Assembly (NCBI GenBank): GCA_905221615.1
Contig: CAJNDT010004735.1
Coordinates: 1 to 64,000 of the forward strand
Length of the DNA: 64,000 bases
Direction of reading: 5' to 3'
Source: Symbiodinium sp. CCMP2592
Taxonomy: Eukaryota; Sar; Dinophyceae; Suessiales; Symbiodiniaceae
Shown: positions 38,118 to 50,232 of the stretch, piece by piece
Layout: each line of letters opens with the position of its first letter
Numbering within the stretch: the stretch's first letter is position 1
The notes under the pieces: model-generated
Seen by the model: the letters and a program-made list of their open reading frames with translations, nothing else
What the model was told of the DNA's origin: nothing
Database searches by the model: none
Translations under genes and position numbers: made by a program

Positions 38118-39602
38118 TCATGCTGCAGCTAGTGAGTTAGAACCGTGTGAAATCCCCGGAACAATGCTATCGCCAGGGATACTTACAAAGGCCGCAGGAC
38201 TGATGCGCATTTTTCTTGGCTTCCGAGGCCGTTCCCAGCTCGTCGCTCTCGTCGATCGCAGACCGAACTTCTGCAGGTCCCCGCGGGCTCCGGGGGCCAT
38301 CTCCATCCGGTTCGCGGCGCCTGCCCGGGCGCTGCATGCTCGCCGCGCGCTTGGAGCTGTGGTCTCCGCGTCACGCAGCGAAACGCCGGGTGGAGGCAGC
38401 GGCAGCGGTGGCAGCGCAGGCGGCCTGAAGGCGCATGAGAACCTGCAGCGAAAACATCTGCAGTCCTCGCAGTGCTGGTACCAGACAAGGTAGCGTGGCA
38501 TGGCTTGCGCACCATCATAAATCACGTACTCCCGGTGATCAAGAATGCCCCCATGCTCGGTGTCTTCTCCGACCACGGAATCGAACGCAGGGCGCTCGTC
38601 GTCGCCTTCGCTGCAACTTGGATGGAACCGGGGCATTGCACGGAAAGCCTTCAATGCCTTCCCAAGGCAAACCTGCGCAACAACGACGCATTTCATACCA
38701 TCAGCAGCTGAGTCTACATAGGTGTCCGCCTTTGCAGCAATGTCGGCAAAGTATGTACCACATCCAAAAAATCGACCGGAGCGCTCTCCAGATCGGGAAG
38801 GGTCAAAGCCTTCAGTGAGAATCCCATCAATACTCCCTTTTCTGCAACCGTGATAGAGCAGGAGCTCATGAAGACCAATATCTAAATCATAAGACAAATC
38901 TGGCCGTAGCGCACAGCAATCCTGCAAGTCAGATTGAAAGGCCCCTCGATGTTCGAACATCTTCATGCGTTGATCACGATATTTCGTCTCAGCGTCTGAA
39001 ATCAAGACCCGCTCTATTCGGACAACGCGCAGTGCCTTTTGCACCGCACGTTCGCCGCTTCCGAAGCGATCTCGGGATGGAACGGCGCCTGTCCTTACCA
39101 CGTGTTCGCTCAGCCGGCGGAACTCGCTGCTGCTTTCTGCAAGCGTCCTCAGCATACCTCCATGGCATGCACCCGCTTCTACCTTCAAATCGCGGCAAGG
39201 TACATACGGTACATACCACGGCGCGAACTGATGCATACGGATGCCGGAAAAGCTCGTTTCAGACTTTCGCTGTACAGATGTTGCATGCGATAATGGTTCT
39301 GGTGCCAAGCTTTTCATGCAAGGCCATGCGATACAGGCAAGGGTGCCTGGACAAAAGTACTTGCTGCTTCTGCTCTGTCGTGGCCGCTTGGGAAGCTGTC
39401 CCAGCTGGGATGCTGATCGGCTCCTCAACATGTCGCTCTTGCAATGCATGCCTGAGTTTCCGGCTGCGTGTCGGCCAGCAGCTGCCACCTGGACATCCCA
39501 TGCCTTCGCACACCACGGCATCGACACAAATCTGCGCCGCATGCAAAGCAACCTGGCCTTTGCATGGTGCTCGAGGACACTTTTCAAGAAGTTGTGCATC
39601 AT
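38118..39602 (-). CDS. PARP catalytic-domain protein (ADP-ribosyltransferase)
   Basis: A 494-residue open frame whose middle is a PARP catalytic domain. Residues 191-210 (LRVVRIERVLISDAETKYRD) match the segment before the fold. His251 lies in ELLLYHGC, Tyr284 in FGCGTYFADIAAKADTY, and Glu358 in DHREYVIYDGAQAMPRYLVWYQ, giving the full H-Y-E triad. Family knowledge: this triad transfers ADP-ribose from NAD+ and is needed for polymer formation. The GTYFA and QAMPRYL wording is closest to the tankyrase/PARP10-14 type rather than PARP1. Residues 1-160 and those after about 378 are low in recognisable structure and may include intron read-through, so the true exon is probably shorter (about 39,080-38,470). 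No regulatory PARP helical domain, WGR, zinc finger or macrodomain is visible. Confidence 0.8.
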   Translation of the reverse strand: MMHNFLKSVLEHHAKARLLCMRRRFVSMPWCAKAWDVQVAAAGRHAAGNSGMHCKSDMLRSRSASQLGQLPKRPRQSRSSKYFCPGTLACIAWPCMKSLAPEPLSHATSVQRKSETSFSGIRMHQFAPWYVPYVPCRDLKVEAGACHGGMLRTLAESSSEFRRLSEHVVRTGAVPSRDRFGSGERAVQKALRVVRIERVLISDAETKYRDQRMKMFEHRGAFQSDLQDCCALRPDLSYDLDIGLHELLLYHGCRKGSIDGILTEGFDPSRSGERSGRFFGCGTYFADIAAKADTYVDSAADGMKCVVVAQVCLGKALKAFRAMPRFHPSCSEGDDERPAFDSVVGEDTEHGGILDHREYVIYDGAQAMPRYLVWYQHCEDCRCFRCRFSCAFRPPALPPLPLPPPGVSLRDAETTAPSARRACSARAGAANRMEMAPGARGDLQKFGLRSTRATSWERPRKPRKMRISPAAFVSIPGDSIVPGISHGSNSLAAA

Positions 39603-39609
39603 CTAACAG

Positions 39610-42600
39610 GGCACAAAGGTGCATGAAACCATCACCTAAACACTTGGCCTCCAGCCTGCAGGTCAAACTTCAGGTTGGGGTCCTCAAAAGCTCGTCGCAT
39701 CAGCGCCTCGTGGTGATCGTGTTTCGACCCAGGCATCAGGCAGAGGCAAACTGCTGGAGGCAGCGGCAGTAGTAGAATGCGGCGACGGTGGAAAGCACTT
39801 GTGATATTGCAAACACCAACTTCATTGAGAGGACATCTCAGTTCTGTCTGGTGGAGACTTGCGATCAGCATGGCTCAACCTCGCTTCTTTTTTCTTGCCG
39901 TGGATCACACCTCCACGCCATCCAAGACCTGCACGGGAACATGCTTTTCATGGGCGAGTTCAAGGACAGCGCAAGTGCAGGCAAGGAAAGTCGATCCTTG
40001 CCCATGAGTTTGGGAGTGGCGGTCCGCCAGCAATGCGTGCCTCAGGGCAGACGACCTGCCTGGCTACAACTACGATCGCTTGGCCATAACTGTTCTAGAT
40101 ATCATGCAAGGCACATTTGCCGTCGCAGTGAACAGCCTCACCCCACTCGTCTTTTATGCCTGAGGTGTCAGAGGCTTAGATTTTCTGCACAGGGCCTACA
40201 CCTGGAATCGGATTTGATGGGATGCTGCCTTCAGATCGTAACATGCGACTCGTTGTTGTGAAAGCTGCAGATTACATGCAGGCACTTCTGCACACAAGCT
40301 CCGATTGGGCTCTGACGTTCCGCAGGATCTGTCAGAAGGCAGTTGTGAGTCCTCTGGTTCAAGTTTCGTGAAGCGTGGGGATGCGTCTCTGGCAAGTTGC
40401 AAGAAACCCCCTTATGTTTTGGCCAAGGAGCAGGTCCAGTACCTGCCAAGGGTTTTCTGCTCTGACCCTCTCGCTGCATAGCTTTGCACGTTGACAACAC
40501 CGGAGAGAGTTCAAAAGGACAGAAACGGCCCGGGCCCGAGAGCTCTGCGCCTGCGGCTCCCTGAGCAGCAACTCTTTGAAGGCGTCCGGCGCTCGCCACT
40601 GCTCCGGTGCCACCTTCAGGGCCCAGCGGATCACAGCGGAGGTCTCTGCAGAACAGCTGCTCCGCCGCCGGAAGTCTAAACAGGTCTCAACCAGTTCAGT
40701 AAAGGACGAATGTGGTGCGCTGGTGCGCTTCCGCGTTCCGCGTTCTGCCGGGCCAGGCCAGGCCTGCAGCGCCAGTTCGTAGGAAGATCGTGGCTCCTCT
40801 GCCGAGAAAGGAAAGCGATATCAACGAAAGCAGTGACAGCCTTCGCAGTGGACCGAAAGCTGCCGCGAGCTACAAGCACAGCTTCTGCACCGCGACCTTC
40901 AAGTACACCAAGGGCTTGATCGCCAGGGCGTTTCGGAGTTGCCTCCATCTGCCATTAAATCAGAAAACAGCCCCTGCTGCGTACCTACAGGGGACGAGTG
41001 GACTGTTGTGGCCGAGAGGCTCAGCTGTCAGCTGCAGAGGGCCTTGTCTGAGCCAGCTTAGCCTCAGAAGCCACAAGCCAGCACCCTGCTGCCTAAAATG
41101 GTGACTTGAACTGTGAGGTGTGAGGGGCACCTGCCCCGGCTTTTGTGTTGGACAAACAAAAAGCCTAAGAACATTGCTAGAATCCGAAAGGACCGAAAGC
41201 CCGTCCTTGCTTGACGTATACGAAGATAGGCTATCTGATATCTGGACGAACGGATGAAGCATTGACTTCAACTCAGCTTGTGAATTTCTATTGAGATTTC
41301 CTTGTTTCATGTGCCACGGAGGGCAAGCTTTGTCTGGCCTTGACAAGCCCTGGATCCTAAGGGCTCTCCGATTGAAATAGGAATCTCGCTTGGGGTGTCC
41401 GGCTAGCCTCAGAGTCAACCGATCCGATACGTTTGTAGCAACCCGTGTTCTACACTCTACACTCGACCTCGAAGCCTCCGAGGTGCCAGCGCTTCAAAGA
41501 TCTCTTCTGGAGCCTCGGTCCGAGTAAGAACCCAGCGCTCAAAATCTTAGAGTAGAAAAAGACACGTGGCGCTTGGGCTCTGACTGGAGGGAGCTTCGGC
41601 TTCAGGTAGCTAGGCCTCCCAAGCAGCAGATGGCAAAAGCAAAAGCGGTTCCCTCGCCATTCTGGCCCCCCTTTGAGCCCTTTCGCCGGCCTGTTGAGCT
41701 CATACCACCCGGTCCAACCGAAAGCCTCACCAACACACAAATGAACGCCTCCGCTGGACTTGGTTTTGCTTTCGAATTTTAGTCGTAAAGCCCTCTTCCC
41801 GCCAGTCTCTTCAAAAGCAAGACGGCGCGGCTGCACGGATTCCACGAGGGCTCGCACTCAGCTCGCACGGCGAAGCCTTCGCAAGGATCAGTTCGGCATC
41901 CTCCTGGCCTTGGCATTTCTCTGTACTAGTAAGTAAAATAGGGTTTTGGGACCGAAGCCCCAAAATAGAATAGGTTGTTAATAATGCCCCTGTCACCTCC
42001 GTGCTTCCTCTGTCCCCAACTCCGGATGCACGAAGCGAGTTCAATGCTGTACGTGTAAAAAGCCATCTACGACCAAAACTAAGCCGGAGTGCTTGCATCC
42101 AGGTTTTGCGCAAGCGCCCTCGCGCCAGCCTGTCTGAACAGTGGCTTCATAGTACGCTTTTGAAGAAACCAGCTGATTGGACAACGAGCCTGCCAGATCT
42201 CTGCACCCCCTCGTTCGGCAACACCTCTTCTGGGCAGGGCGAAGAGTCGAGTGCTACACTCCTCTGACTCTAGCCTGCAAACGGCGCCTTCGCGAACAGC
42301 AGCCAACAAGGCGGCTTTGTCTACCGACCTTCTCTGTTACAGACAAACTGCTTGGGGTTGACAGCTGCTTGAAAGCGTAAACGACACCAGAGAGGCCTAG
42401 CCGGTGCGAGAGTAGGACTGGTGTCAAGATGCTGAGCTTCGCCAAATCTAAGTGCAGACGGCTACACCCCTGACAAAGGCAGTGGCCCAGCGCCGTAGGA
42501 GACTGCCGCCAGTCCCAATACTGGCAGAAAAATGCATCAAAAGAACTTTCTTGCAATCAAGCCCCGCAGCTTGAACCAGTGAAGAAAACCGTTCAACAAA

Positions 42601-45440
42601 GCGCAGTTCTCAGACATGATTACAGCCCGCCTGCACAACAATACCTGTTCAGTGTAACCGAGACTGGACATATTGAAGCAAGAATCGGCTCAGCAACTTC
42701 TGAGCATTTGTGACTTCATCGAGTCTTGTTGCCCATATTGTCTTCGAGTGCCTTCACGCGCTTGTTCCTGTTTGGTCCGGCAGCAGTGCCAGAGTTTTCA
42801 GCACAACGGTATGATGGCGTGGACAATTGCGCATTCTCTCTTCATACTTACTGTTGGAGGGGCACGCTTCCAGAAGTGTTCTTGTGAAGCACCTTCGGGT
42901 CCCCCATAAACTCCACATTCGCCTTCGAAGCACCCGGCAACCATCAGCTTCGTCGCTCTTTCCTGAGCTCAGGCCCGGATTCCTTCGTCTTCGTCTGCTC
43001 ATCCTCATCATCTGCGAGGGCATGGCCGCAAGTCCTGTTTTTTGGTGGACATCTTCGCACTGAGATGTTCGGATGGTCTTGTTCCGATAGTTGTTGTCAC
43101 TCTGATTCTCAGGATGGAAAATTCAATGGCTTGAGTTGCATTGCCTAGTTTGCGTGCGGCCGTGGACTCATAGTTTTGAAAGGCCGATGGAAAGGTCCAA
43201 CTGTTCGATCGGCCACAGTTGGGAGCAGTTTCTGTGCACTTGCCGGCGCCAGCCATTGTGCGGCCCACAACCAGACGAGAGCAAGTGCGATTGTTGTTCC
43301 GGGCTTCCGGGCTGCAGGTAAACTTGGCAGAAAACAACACCAAACAGCTCCATCTTGGCTGCTCACCTCGTAAGCGTTGGATGTCGGAGCTTGGCCTACC
43401 AAGCGAAGCATTGCGCATTATATCTTGGAGCCTCGAGCCAGCAGCTCAGCAGCGAAGTGGAGGCACACGCACCTCTCGCCCGCAAAGACGAAACCACCAA
43501 GCGGATGCCTTAGCACTCCAAAGACTGCTTCTGCTCGAGCCGCGGCAATGGCCGTGCAGCACAGGCAGCAGTAACGCGGAGCATACAGCTCTTGTTTGCT
43601 GGGACACCAGCGAAGCCAGCAAAGTAGACGTCACCACTGCCGCTACCGCGACCACCACCAGTACAACCTCATCTCCGCAATCTTCAAAGCACGGTGTCCG
43701 AACAAATACGTGCATGAGTGTCTCTGGGGCACAGCAGCCAGTGTGCGATTGTTTTTGCGACGGCTACAAAAAGGCACTCGACACAAGAGCGCTGATGCTC
43801 CGCCCAAGATGACCATTTGTCAACTTGCTCAAAAGATGGGTAGGGATATTATGGGAAATAGATACTTTGGAAGGGGCTACCCTTCCAACCTGTGCTTACA
43901 CAGGTCCTGAATCTCTGCCGCAACCGCTTCAGTCGCGCCAGCATCTTGAAACACATACCTGGTCAAGGCAAGCCCAAAAGTCAGCACATCTTGTGGTAGA
44001 TATAGCATCACTGGATTGCTACTACGATGACCTCGCTGTTGGAATTGCTCCTGGCAAGGCTCCCTACGCACCCCGTCTTCTTGAGAGTCTTGCTCTTCTA
44101 ATGGCGTTTCTTATTGCTGCGGCTATCTTTATTGCGAAAGACAACTTCCAGCTGTGGCTGATGCTGTCGCTGCCGCTGCTGTTGCTCGCTCCTGGTGCTT
44201 CCCTACTCCTCTTCCTCCAACTGCTGCGCCTCCTGCTGTTCCTCCTGCTATGTTGCTACCAACACCATGATTACGACTACGACTACGACCATGAGCCCTA
44301 CGACGGCTACCACGCCAATGACGACCACAGCCACAGAGGATTATGCATCACAACTACGACGACAGCGACGTCAACGACCAACAAAATGCCGAGCTGCCAA
44401 TCACTCTCCAGCACTTGGAGCTTGGAGAGTTTGGGACAGGCAGTGACTTCCATCCAAGGCTCTGCCGCGTCTACGCCAATGATGGTCTTCATCTTGTCAT
44501 GCCCTTCCTGAAAAGACCAATGATTCAATAACATGAAATAGAAGGCGATGGTTTAACGGAGGTGTAGCGGCAATTGTACGCTACCACAACTACTGCTACT
44601 GCCACTGCTGCCACTGCTGCTGCTACCACTCTGATGCTGCTTTGGCTGCTGCTGCTGCTACTAGTGCCACTACACTGGTACTACTACCATTCTTGATAGT
44701 CGACTGGAGTATTCGCCCACCCTTTTTTCGCCAGCTCGATGGCAGTGCTAATTCGCCGTTTCATTTGTACAATGGCTAGTTCTGTCTTTTTCCGAAAGTG
44801 ACGCGCTTGACACACACACAAACAACAAACACCATGAGCATTCAGAGCGCTAAGCTGCGATGCTTATTGTTCACTTTCGGGTTTCAGGAAGTCCTCAAGC
44901 TTATGTTGGGGTTGTGGACGACCAAGCAGGGCACTCTGCACGTTGCGCCCAGTTCGCAACCAAACCCATAGGCAATCACAGCGCATTCTCCACGCGACGT
45001 CTTCCAGCCGTGCATACAGGGCTTCGTGTCGTTATTCCCTGTAGGTCCTTTCCTTGACGCTGCGCGCCGTCTAAACAGATGACTTCGCATGGAAACGATA
45101 TAAGGGAAAATACTGACAAAACTTCTGGACAAGTCCATCAAGCATGTGCGATGCTTTTTTATTGGCTGTGGTTGTTGCTTGTTGGTCGTTGTGGTCGGTG
45201 CTTGTTGTGCCTGGTGCTTCGGGGCTCTTAGTTGCTGGATGTTAGTTGTTTGAAAGCTTCGTGTTGGTTCCGGATTCTGGACCCACACGAAGAGTCTGGA
45301 CTGAAACGTATTATGAAACACAAAAACGACAGCAAAAACTCTACAATGTGCAATACTTAAGCACTGTCTATGGCCAAAAATTGTGCTCACACCTTCCACG
45401 GCATCGACTCGAGGGAGCCACTGGCCCAGTGACTACAGGG
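39610..45440. other. Gene-poor stretch; one minus-strand exon candidate
   Basis: No gene recognised with confidence. The best candidate is about 40634-40400 on the minus strand (AIRWALKVAPEQWRAPDAFK, then ELLLREPQAQSSRARAVSVL), which reads as helical protein of unknown family. At 44160-44260 CTG/CTC-rich sequence gives a leucine-rich frame that mimics a membrane segment. A CTACTGC/CTGCTG repeat lies at about 44585-44665. Upstream exons of the PARP gene may lie in the first 2 kb. Confidence 0.3.
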
Positions 45441-45479
45441 ATGTTACTCAACACCCCGAGAAGAAGAAGCCCCGGGGCT

Positions 45480-46885
45480 GGGAGCTAAGTTTGACCCAGC
45501 GGTCCTTCTTGCCATGGAAGACGAGAAGGGGACACTTGAGTGGCCCGGCAGAGACATCAAACCTGTAGTTCTCCTCCAGCTTGCAGTCCGCCGTGATGAC
45601 CGGCACGAACATTTTCTTCATGCCCGGGTCTTGCAAAATGAACTCCGTTCCGCCCTTGTCTTTGAGCATCTGCTCAAACCTGAGCTGACCAGCTCTCCCA
45701 ACAGACCCCAACAAAACACCAACATGCAGACTGGGGATGGAACTTGGCTTCGCCGAGCCCGGCTAAGCCCAGCGATGCACGGCCAGCCCACTGCGGGGCC
45801 TTACTGAAAACAGTTGCTATGGCTTTGGTCGGTACAGTATTTGGTTCAGGCTCTCGAAAGGTGGCTTATGGTGGCTTCTGGACTTTGTCCAGGCTCGCTT
45901 CTCAGCGCGACGCCTCTGCGCTGACCACCACCACGGCCAGAGGGCCCATGTCTTTTGCTTGCAACAACCTGCCCGGATCTGCCATGTCTGCACTTCCTTG
46001 AATCCCACTGCGACAAGCGCCTTGCTACCTCCATGGCCAAGATGGAGCCAAAGGAGAAGCCCAGCAACACCTGAGATCCACGACAGACTCTCATGGCTTG
46101 GCAATGCCGGAAGCCTGGTCAAGACGAGATGCAAACGGGAGGCCGTCTTTCAGGGCGTCCTCAAACAAAAGCCGTCCGCCGCATGAGTCCTAGAACGGCC
46201 TCAGGCAGCTGCAGCCTCCCTTCCTCCCGTATCCTCTGCCTCTATGCACCCTTGTCCTGCAAGGCAGCCACGATGTCCTGCACGTACTTTGCAGGGTCCT
46301 GCGGTCTGCATGGCTGCTCCAGATCTCCCCTCTCGGGCGGCTGTCTGGGGCAGACATCTGCACATGGAACAGTTGCAAGCTAGCACCTCGTAAAGGGGAT
46401 CTTTCACCCGGGTGCCACGGCCAGGATAGTTCACCTAGCAGGAAGTACGACAATGCTCAGTGAGCAAAAAGCCAGCATGAGAAACGATGGCCTCGTACTG
46501 CTGAAAGCTCTTCAGATGCTCCGTCCAAGCAGGCGAGGCAGGCTTCATGAAGTTGTGGGCAGAACCCTGCCCACCCCGATTGCCTGTCCAGGAAAAGATG
46601 ACCAGACGCCTGCAACCAGCGAAAGCGGCGAAAGCTCAATTAGCCCTCTGGCACCCAGGGACAAGAAAGGCATGTCACAAGCTTGACGCGTCGACGAGGG
46701 GCCCTTTGGCATCCGGATTCGTCTTCCCAAGCATCTTCAACCAAGGCGTTTTGCCCGTGGGAGATGCACCCTGACAGATGGCGGCATCAAAAGAAGAGGT
46801 GAGTGACACCTGAGTAACCACCACAGCCGATCGGAGCCTTCTTCATTGAAGGATAGTTCTCGTCCAGCTTCTCAAATTCTGGCAT
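45480..46885 (-). CDS. Type II thioesterase (alpha/beta hydrolase), many short exons
   Basis: Minus-strand exons read in order. Exon 1 46885-46838 (MPEFEKLDENYPSMKK). Exon 2 46770-46688 (GASPTGKTPWLKML). Exon 3 46609-46492 (LVIFSWTGNRGGQGSAHNF). Exon 4 46434-46387 (VNYPGRGTRVKDPLYE). Exon 5 46298 to about 46254 (DPAKYVQDIVAALQ). Then about 46185-46120 (SCGGRLLFEDALKDG), about 46055-45980 (VLLGFSFGSILAMEVARRL), about 45955-45915 (GPLAVVVVSAE) and about 45688-45490 (MFVPVITADCKLEENYRFD, then GPLKCPLLVFHGKKDRWVK). PGRG near the start, the GFSFG nucleophile elbow (Ser) and the late CPLLVFHGKKD segment follow GrsT/RifR-type thioesterases, which clear misprimed acyl groups from polyketide or peptide synthases. 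Phases of exons 1-5 agree. The C-terminal catalytic His exon was not found. Confidence 0.7.
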
Positions 46886-46889
46886 CTGG

Positions 46890-47555
46890 ACGGCCTCAGC
46901 AGGATCTGGCCGCAGACTGAGCAACGCGGCAAGGAAAGAGACCCCAAGGCAAGGGAAGAGGGGGAAGCATATGGAATCATCTGCGTGCCACTTCACAAGG
47001 TTCTTGGAGATGTGGCCTCAGCCGGCGCGGCCGCCCGTCGAACCACCAGCTCTTTTCCACTGATTTTGGTGCTGACCTCAGCCAGGGTGGGGGAGATTTA
47101 CTTGGCCGGGGATACACTTCGCCCCCCTAGAACTCCATCCTCTAAGATTAGCCACTGCCTGCAGCAAGTTCTTCGAAGCTTCTGAAAATCTTCGCTCTCA
47201 ACCCAGCAAGCCTGCACACCGGAGTCGCCGAAACCCGTAGCCTTACAGAGGGACGAACCAGAGGTCCTGGCTCCCCTTATCTCCGGCAAGCTGCCCAGCC
47301 GGACTTGGGGCCAGCGCCGGTCAGGAGCTCGTAGCCTCAAGTCAGACCGCAGTATGGAAAGTTACAGAACCTCGAGAATCAACGTAGGTAACCGTCAGTT
47401 ATTCTAGACTTTTGGGCTGCGCAGGGCTTCGATCAAGTACTCTGCCATGCGCCGAGCAGTACACTTGGTAGGGGCCCGCTTGGATCAATTTGGTGTGGAT
47501 GTGACTTAGACCTTGTCTCTGACAGTAACTCTTTACACCTTCCCTGAGCCTTACT
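46890..47555. other. Upstream region of the thioesterase gene
   Basis: A minus-strand frame at about 46975-46890 contains a hydrophobic stretch (ICFPLFPCLGVSFLAALLSL) that runs into the thioesterase start. It lacks an ATG and is closed by a stop upstream, and an acceptor-like CAG directly precedes the exon 1 ATG, so I treat it as non-coding, although an N-terminal signal exon is possible. No other gene is seen. Confidence 0.35.
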
Positions 47556-47559
47556 TGGG

Positions 47560-48310
47560 GTCTCATCATAACACTAAATTGAAATGGGTCTCATCATAAC
47601 ACTAAAATGGGTCTATCATAACACTAACTGGGTCGGGTAGCCAGGACCAATTGTTATGGTAGTGAGGACCACTTGTTGTGGTACCAGGACCCCAGTTGTT
47701 ATGGTAGCGAGGACCGATTGTTATGTTACCAGGACCCCAACGGTTATGGTACCAGGATCCCAAGTGTTATAGTAGCGAGGACCCATTGTTACTGTACCAG
47801 GATTCCAACTGATATCGTACCAGGACCCCAACTGTTAGTAGCGAGGACCCATTGTTATGGTACCAGGAGGCCAATTGTTATGGTAGCGCGGACATTTCAC
47901 TGTTATGATGATGCCCATTTCATCGTTATGATGGGACCCATTTGGTGTTATGGCGAGACTCATTTCAGTGTTATGATGAGACCCGTTTTACTGTTATGAT
48001 GAGACCCATTTAATGTTATGATGAGACCCATTTTATTGTTATGATAAGACCCATTTAGTGTTATGGTGGGACCCATGGACCGGTTGTTATGGTAGCGAGG
48101 AGCACTTGTTATGGTGCCAGGACCCCAGTTGTTAGGGTAGCCAAGACCCCAATTGTTATTGTAGCGAAGACCGATTGTTATGGTACCAGGACCCCAATCT
48201 GTTATGATGGCACACCCCAACCTGTTATGATGGCACGATTATAGTGTTATGATGGCACGATTTTGTTGTTATGATGGCACGATATCGGTATTATGATGGC
48301 GCGCTTTTTC
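47560..48310. repeat. Degenerate short tandem array
   Basis: About 30 loose copies of a 20-30 bp unit built from GTTATGGTAgCGAGGACC, GTTATGGTACCAGGACCCC and GTTATGATGaGACCCATTT. Unit type changes along the array (GGTACCAGGACC, then GATGAGACCC, then GATGGCACGA). No coding potential beyond repeat frames. Confidence 0.9.
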
Positions 48311-48359
48311 CCGAAAGCATCGCGAAGGGTTCTTCCGTGTGGAACGCCGCAGCTGAGTA

Positions 48360-48765
48360 CATAGATGACAGACATAGAATCAACTCACTTGATTCCATAC
48401 TTTACTCTACACTCTACACTTGATACTTGACTCTACACTTGACTTACTTACTTACTTGACCCTTATGACTGACTCTCTACACTTGACACTTGACTCTATG
48501 ATACTTGACTCTACACTTGATACTTGACTCTATGTTATGCTTACGACTTACTTACTTACTTACTTACTTCAATCTACTTACTAACTTACTTGACACTTGA
48601 CACTTGACACTGGACTCTATGTTATGCTATCTCTATACTTACTTACTTACTTACTTGACTTGCTTACTTATACTTACTATACTTACTTACTTATGACTGA
48701 CTCTCTATGCATCTAATCTATGACTTACTATGACTTATGACTTACTCTCTACATCTCGGTATCTT
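48360..48765. repeat. TTAC / ACTTG simple-sequence block
   Basis: Interspersed CTTACTTACTTAC, GACACTTGACACTTG and ACTCTACACTTG units, a low-complexity block without a constant period. It separates the degenerate array from the 73-bp array. Confidence 0.9.
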
Positions 48766-48809
48766 AATATTTCTTAATATTGGCGGGGGTGGCACCGTCG
48801 GGGTCCATC

Positions 48810-49270
48810 GGGAATGCAACCCTTCCCAGGGATTCGCTGCCTCGGGCGTTCAAACGCTAGGTAAAGTGACACATTTTAGGCGCCCGGCGCAACCCTTCCC
48901 ATGGATTCGCTGCCTCGGGCGTTCAAACGCTAGGTAAAGTGACACATTTTAGGCGCCCGGCGCAACCCTTCCCAGGGATTCGCTGCCTCGGGCGTTCAAA
49001 CGCTAGGTAAAGTGACACATTTTAGGCGCACCGCGCAACCCTTCCCAGGGATTCGCTGCCTCGGGCGTTCAAACGCTAGGTAAAGTGACACATTTTAGGC
49101 GCCCGCGCAACCCTTCACAGGGATTGGAACTCTCGGGCGTTCAAACGCGAGGTAAAGTTACACATTTTAGGGTTCCCGCGCAACCCTTCACAGGGATTCG
49201 CCTCCTCGGGCGTTCAAACGCGAGGTAAAGTTACACTTCTTGCGGGCGCCGCGCAACCCTTCACAGGGTT
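48810..49270. repeat. 73-bp tandem array
   Basis: Starts of the CAACCCTTC core at 48817, 48890, 48963, 49036, 49108, 49181 and 49254 give a period of 73 (once 72). Each unit holds CAACCCTTCcCAGGGATTCG, GGGCGTTCAAACGC and AGGTAAAGTgACACATTTT. Copies become less alike to the right, where CCTTCACAGG replaces CCTTCCCAGG. Confidence 0.95.
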
Positions 49271-49293
49271 TGGGTGCAGTTCAATTTTTTTTG

Positions 49294-49835
49294 CAACCCT
49301 TCACAGGGATTTGCATTTTGCAACCCTTCACAGGGATTGGCGTGGTCGGGTGTTCGAACGCGAGGTAAAGTTGCATTTTTTGATTTGCATTGAAATGAAT
49401 TTTGCAACCCTTCACAAGGATTGGCGTGGTGGAGTGTTCGAACGCGAGGTAAAGTTGCAATTTTTGATGAGCATTGAGATGAATTTTGCAACCCTTCACA
49501 AGGATTGGCGTGGTGGAGTGTTCGAACGCGAGGTAAAGTTGCAATTTTTGATGAGCATTGAGATGAATTTTGCAACCCCTCACAGGGATTGGCGTGGTCG
49601 AGTGGTTGAACGCGAGGTAAAGTTGCAATTTTTGATGAGCATTGAGATGAATTTTGCAACCCTTCACAGGGATTGGCGTAGTGGAGTGTTCGAACGCGAG
49701 GTAAAGTTGCAATTTTTGATGAGCATTGAAATGAATTTTGCAACCCCTCACAGGGATTGGCGTGGTCGAGTGGTCGAACGCAAGGTAAAGTTACACATTT
49801 TGCGGTGCCCCGCGCAATCCTTCATTGAGAGGGAT
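49294..49835. repeat. 84-bp tandem array, open on both strands
   Basis: CAACCC starts at 49405, 49489, 49573, 49657 and 49741 give an exact 84-bp period. The unit shares the CAACCCtTCACAGGGATTGG and GAACGCgAGGTAAAGTT core of the 73-bp array but adds a TTTTTGATGAGCATTGAGAT segment. Because 84 is 28 codons, long repetitive frames exist on both strands; there is no reason to think they are expressed. Confidence 0.95.
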
Positions 49836-49889
49836 TAGCTTCCTCGAATGTTCTAATCGGAAGGTGTGCAGGTACTGTTGCATGGTCTT

Positions 49890-50198
49890 TGGGCGCTGCG
49901 TGTAACCCTCTGCATGGATTGGCGTGGTCCAGGGTTGAAACGTGTGTGCAAACTACTACTTGTATCCTTTCCGCCGTGCAACTCTCCACAGGGAGTGGCG
50001 TGGTCGATTGCAGGAACTTGCATCTCTGCGAGGTGCAATTGGCAACCCTTCAGAGGGATTGGCAGATGCATATATCGATAATATACGCACATATATATAT
50101 ATATATATATGTGGTCGATTGCAGGAACTTGCATCTCTGCGAGGTGCAATTGGCAACCCTTCAGAGGGATTGGCAGATGCATATATCGATAATATACG

Positions 50199-50232
<34 letters not shown>

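Noticed and set aside
43825-44511. Frame with a leucine-rich membrane-like segment
   Set aside because: The hydrophobic run comes from CTG/CTC-rich low-complexity sequence; the rest has no family resemblance and the strand is opposite to neighbouring genes.
49281-49751. 160-residue repetitive protein on the minus strand of the 84-bp array
   Set aside because: The period is a multiple of three, so open frames arise on both strands automatically; no independent sign of expression.
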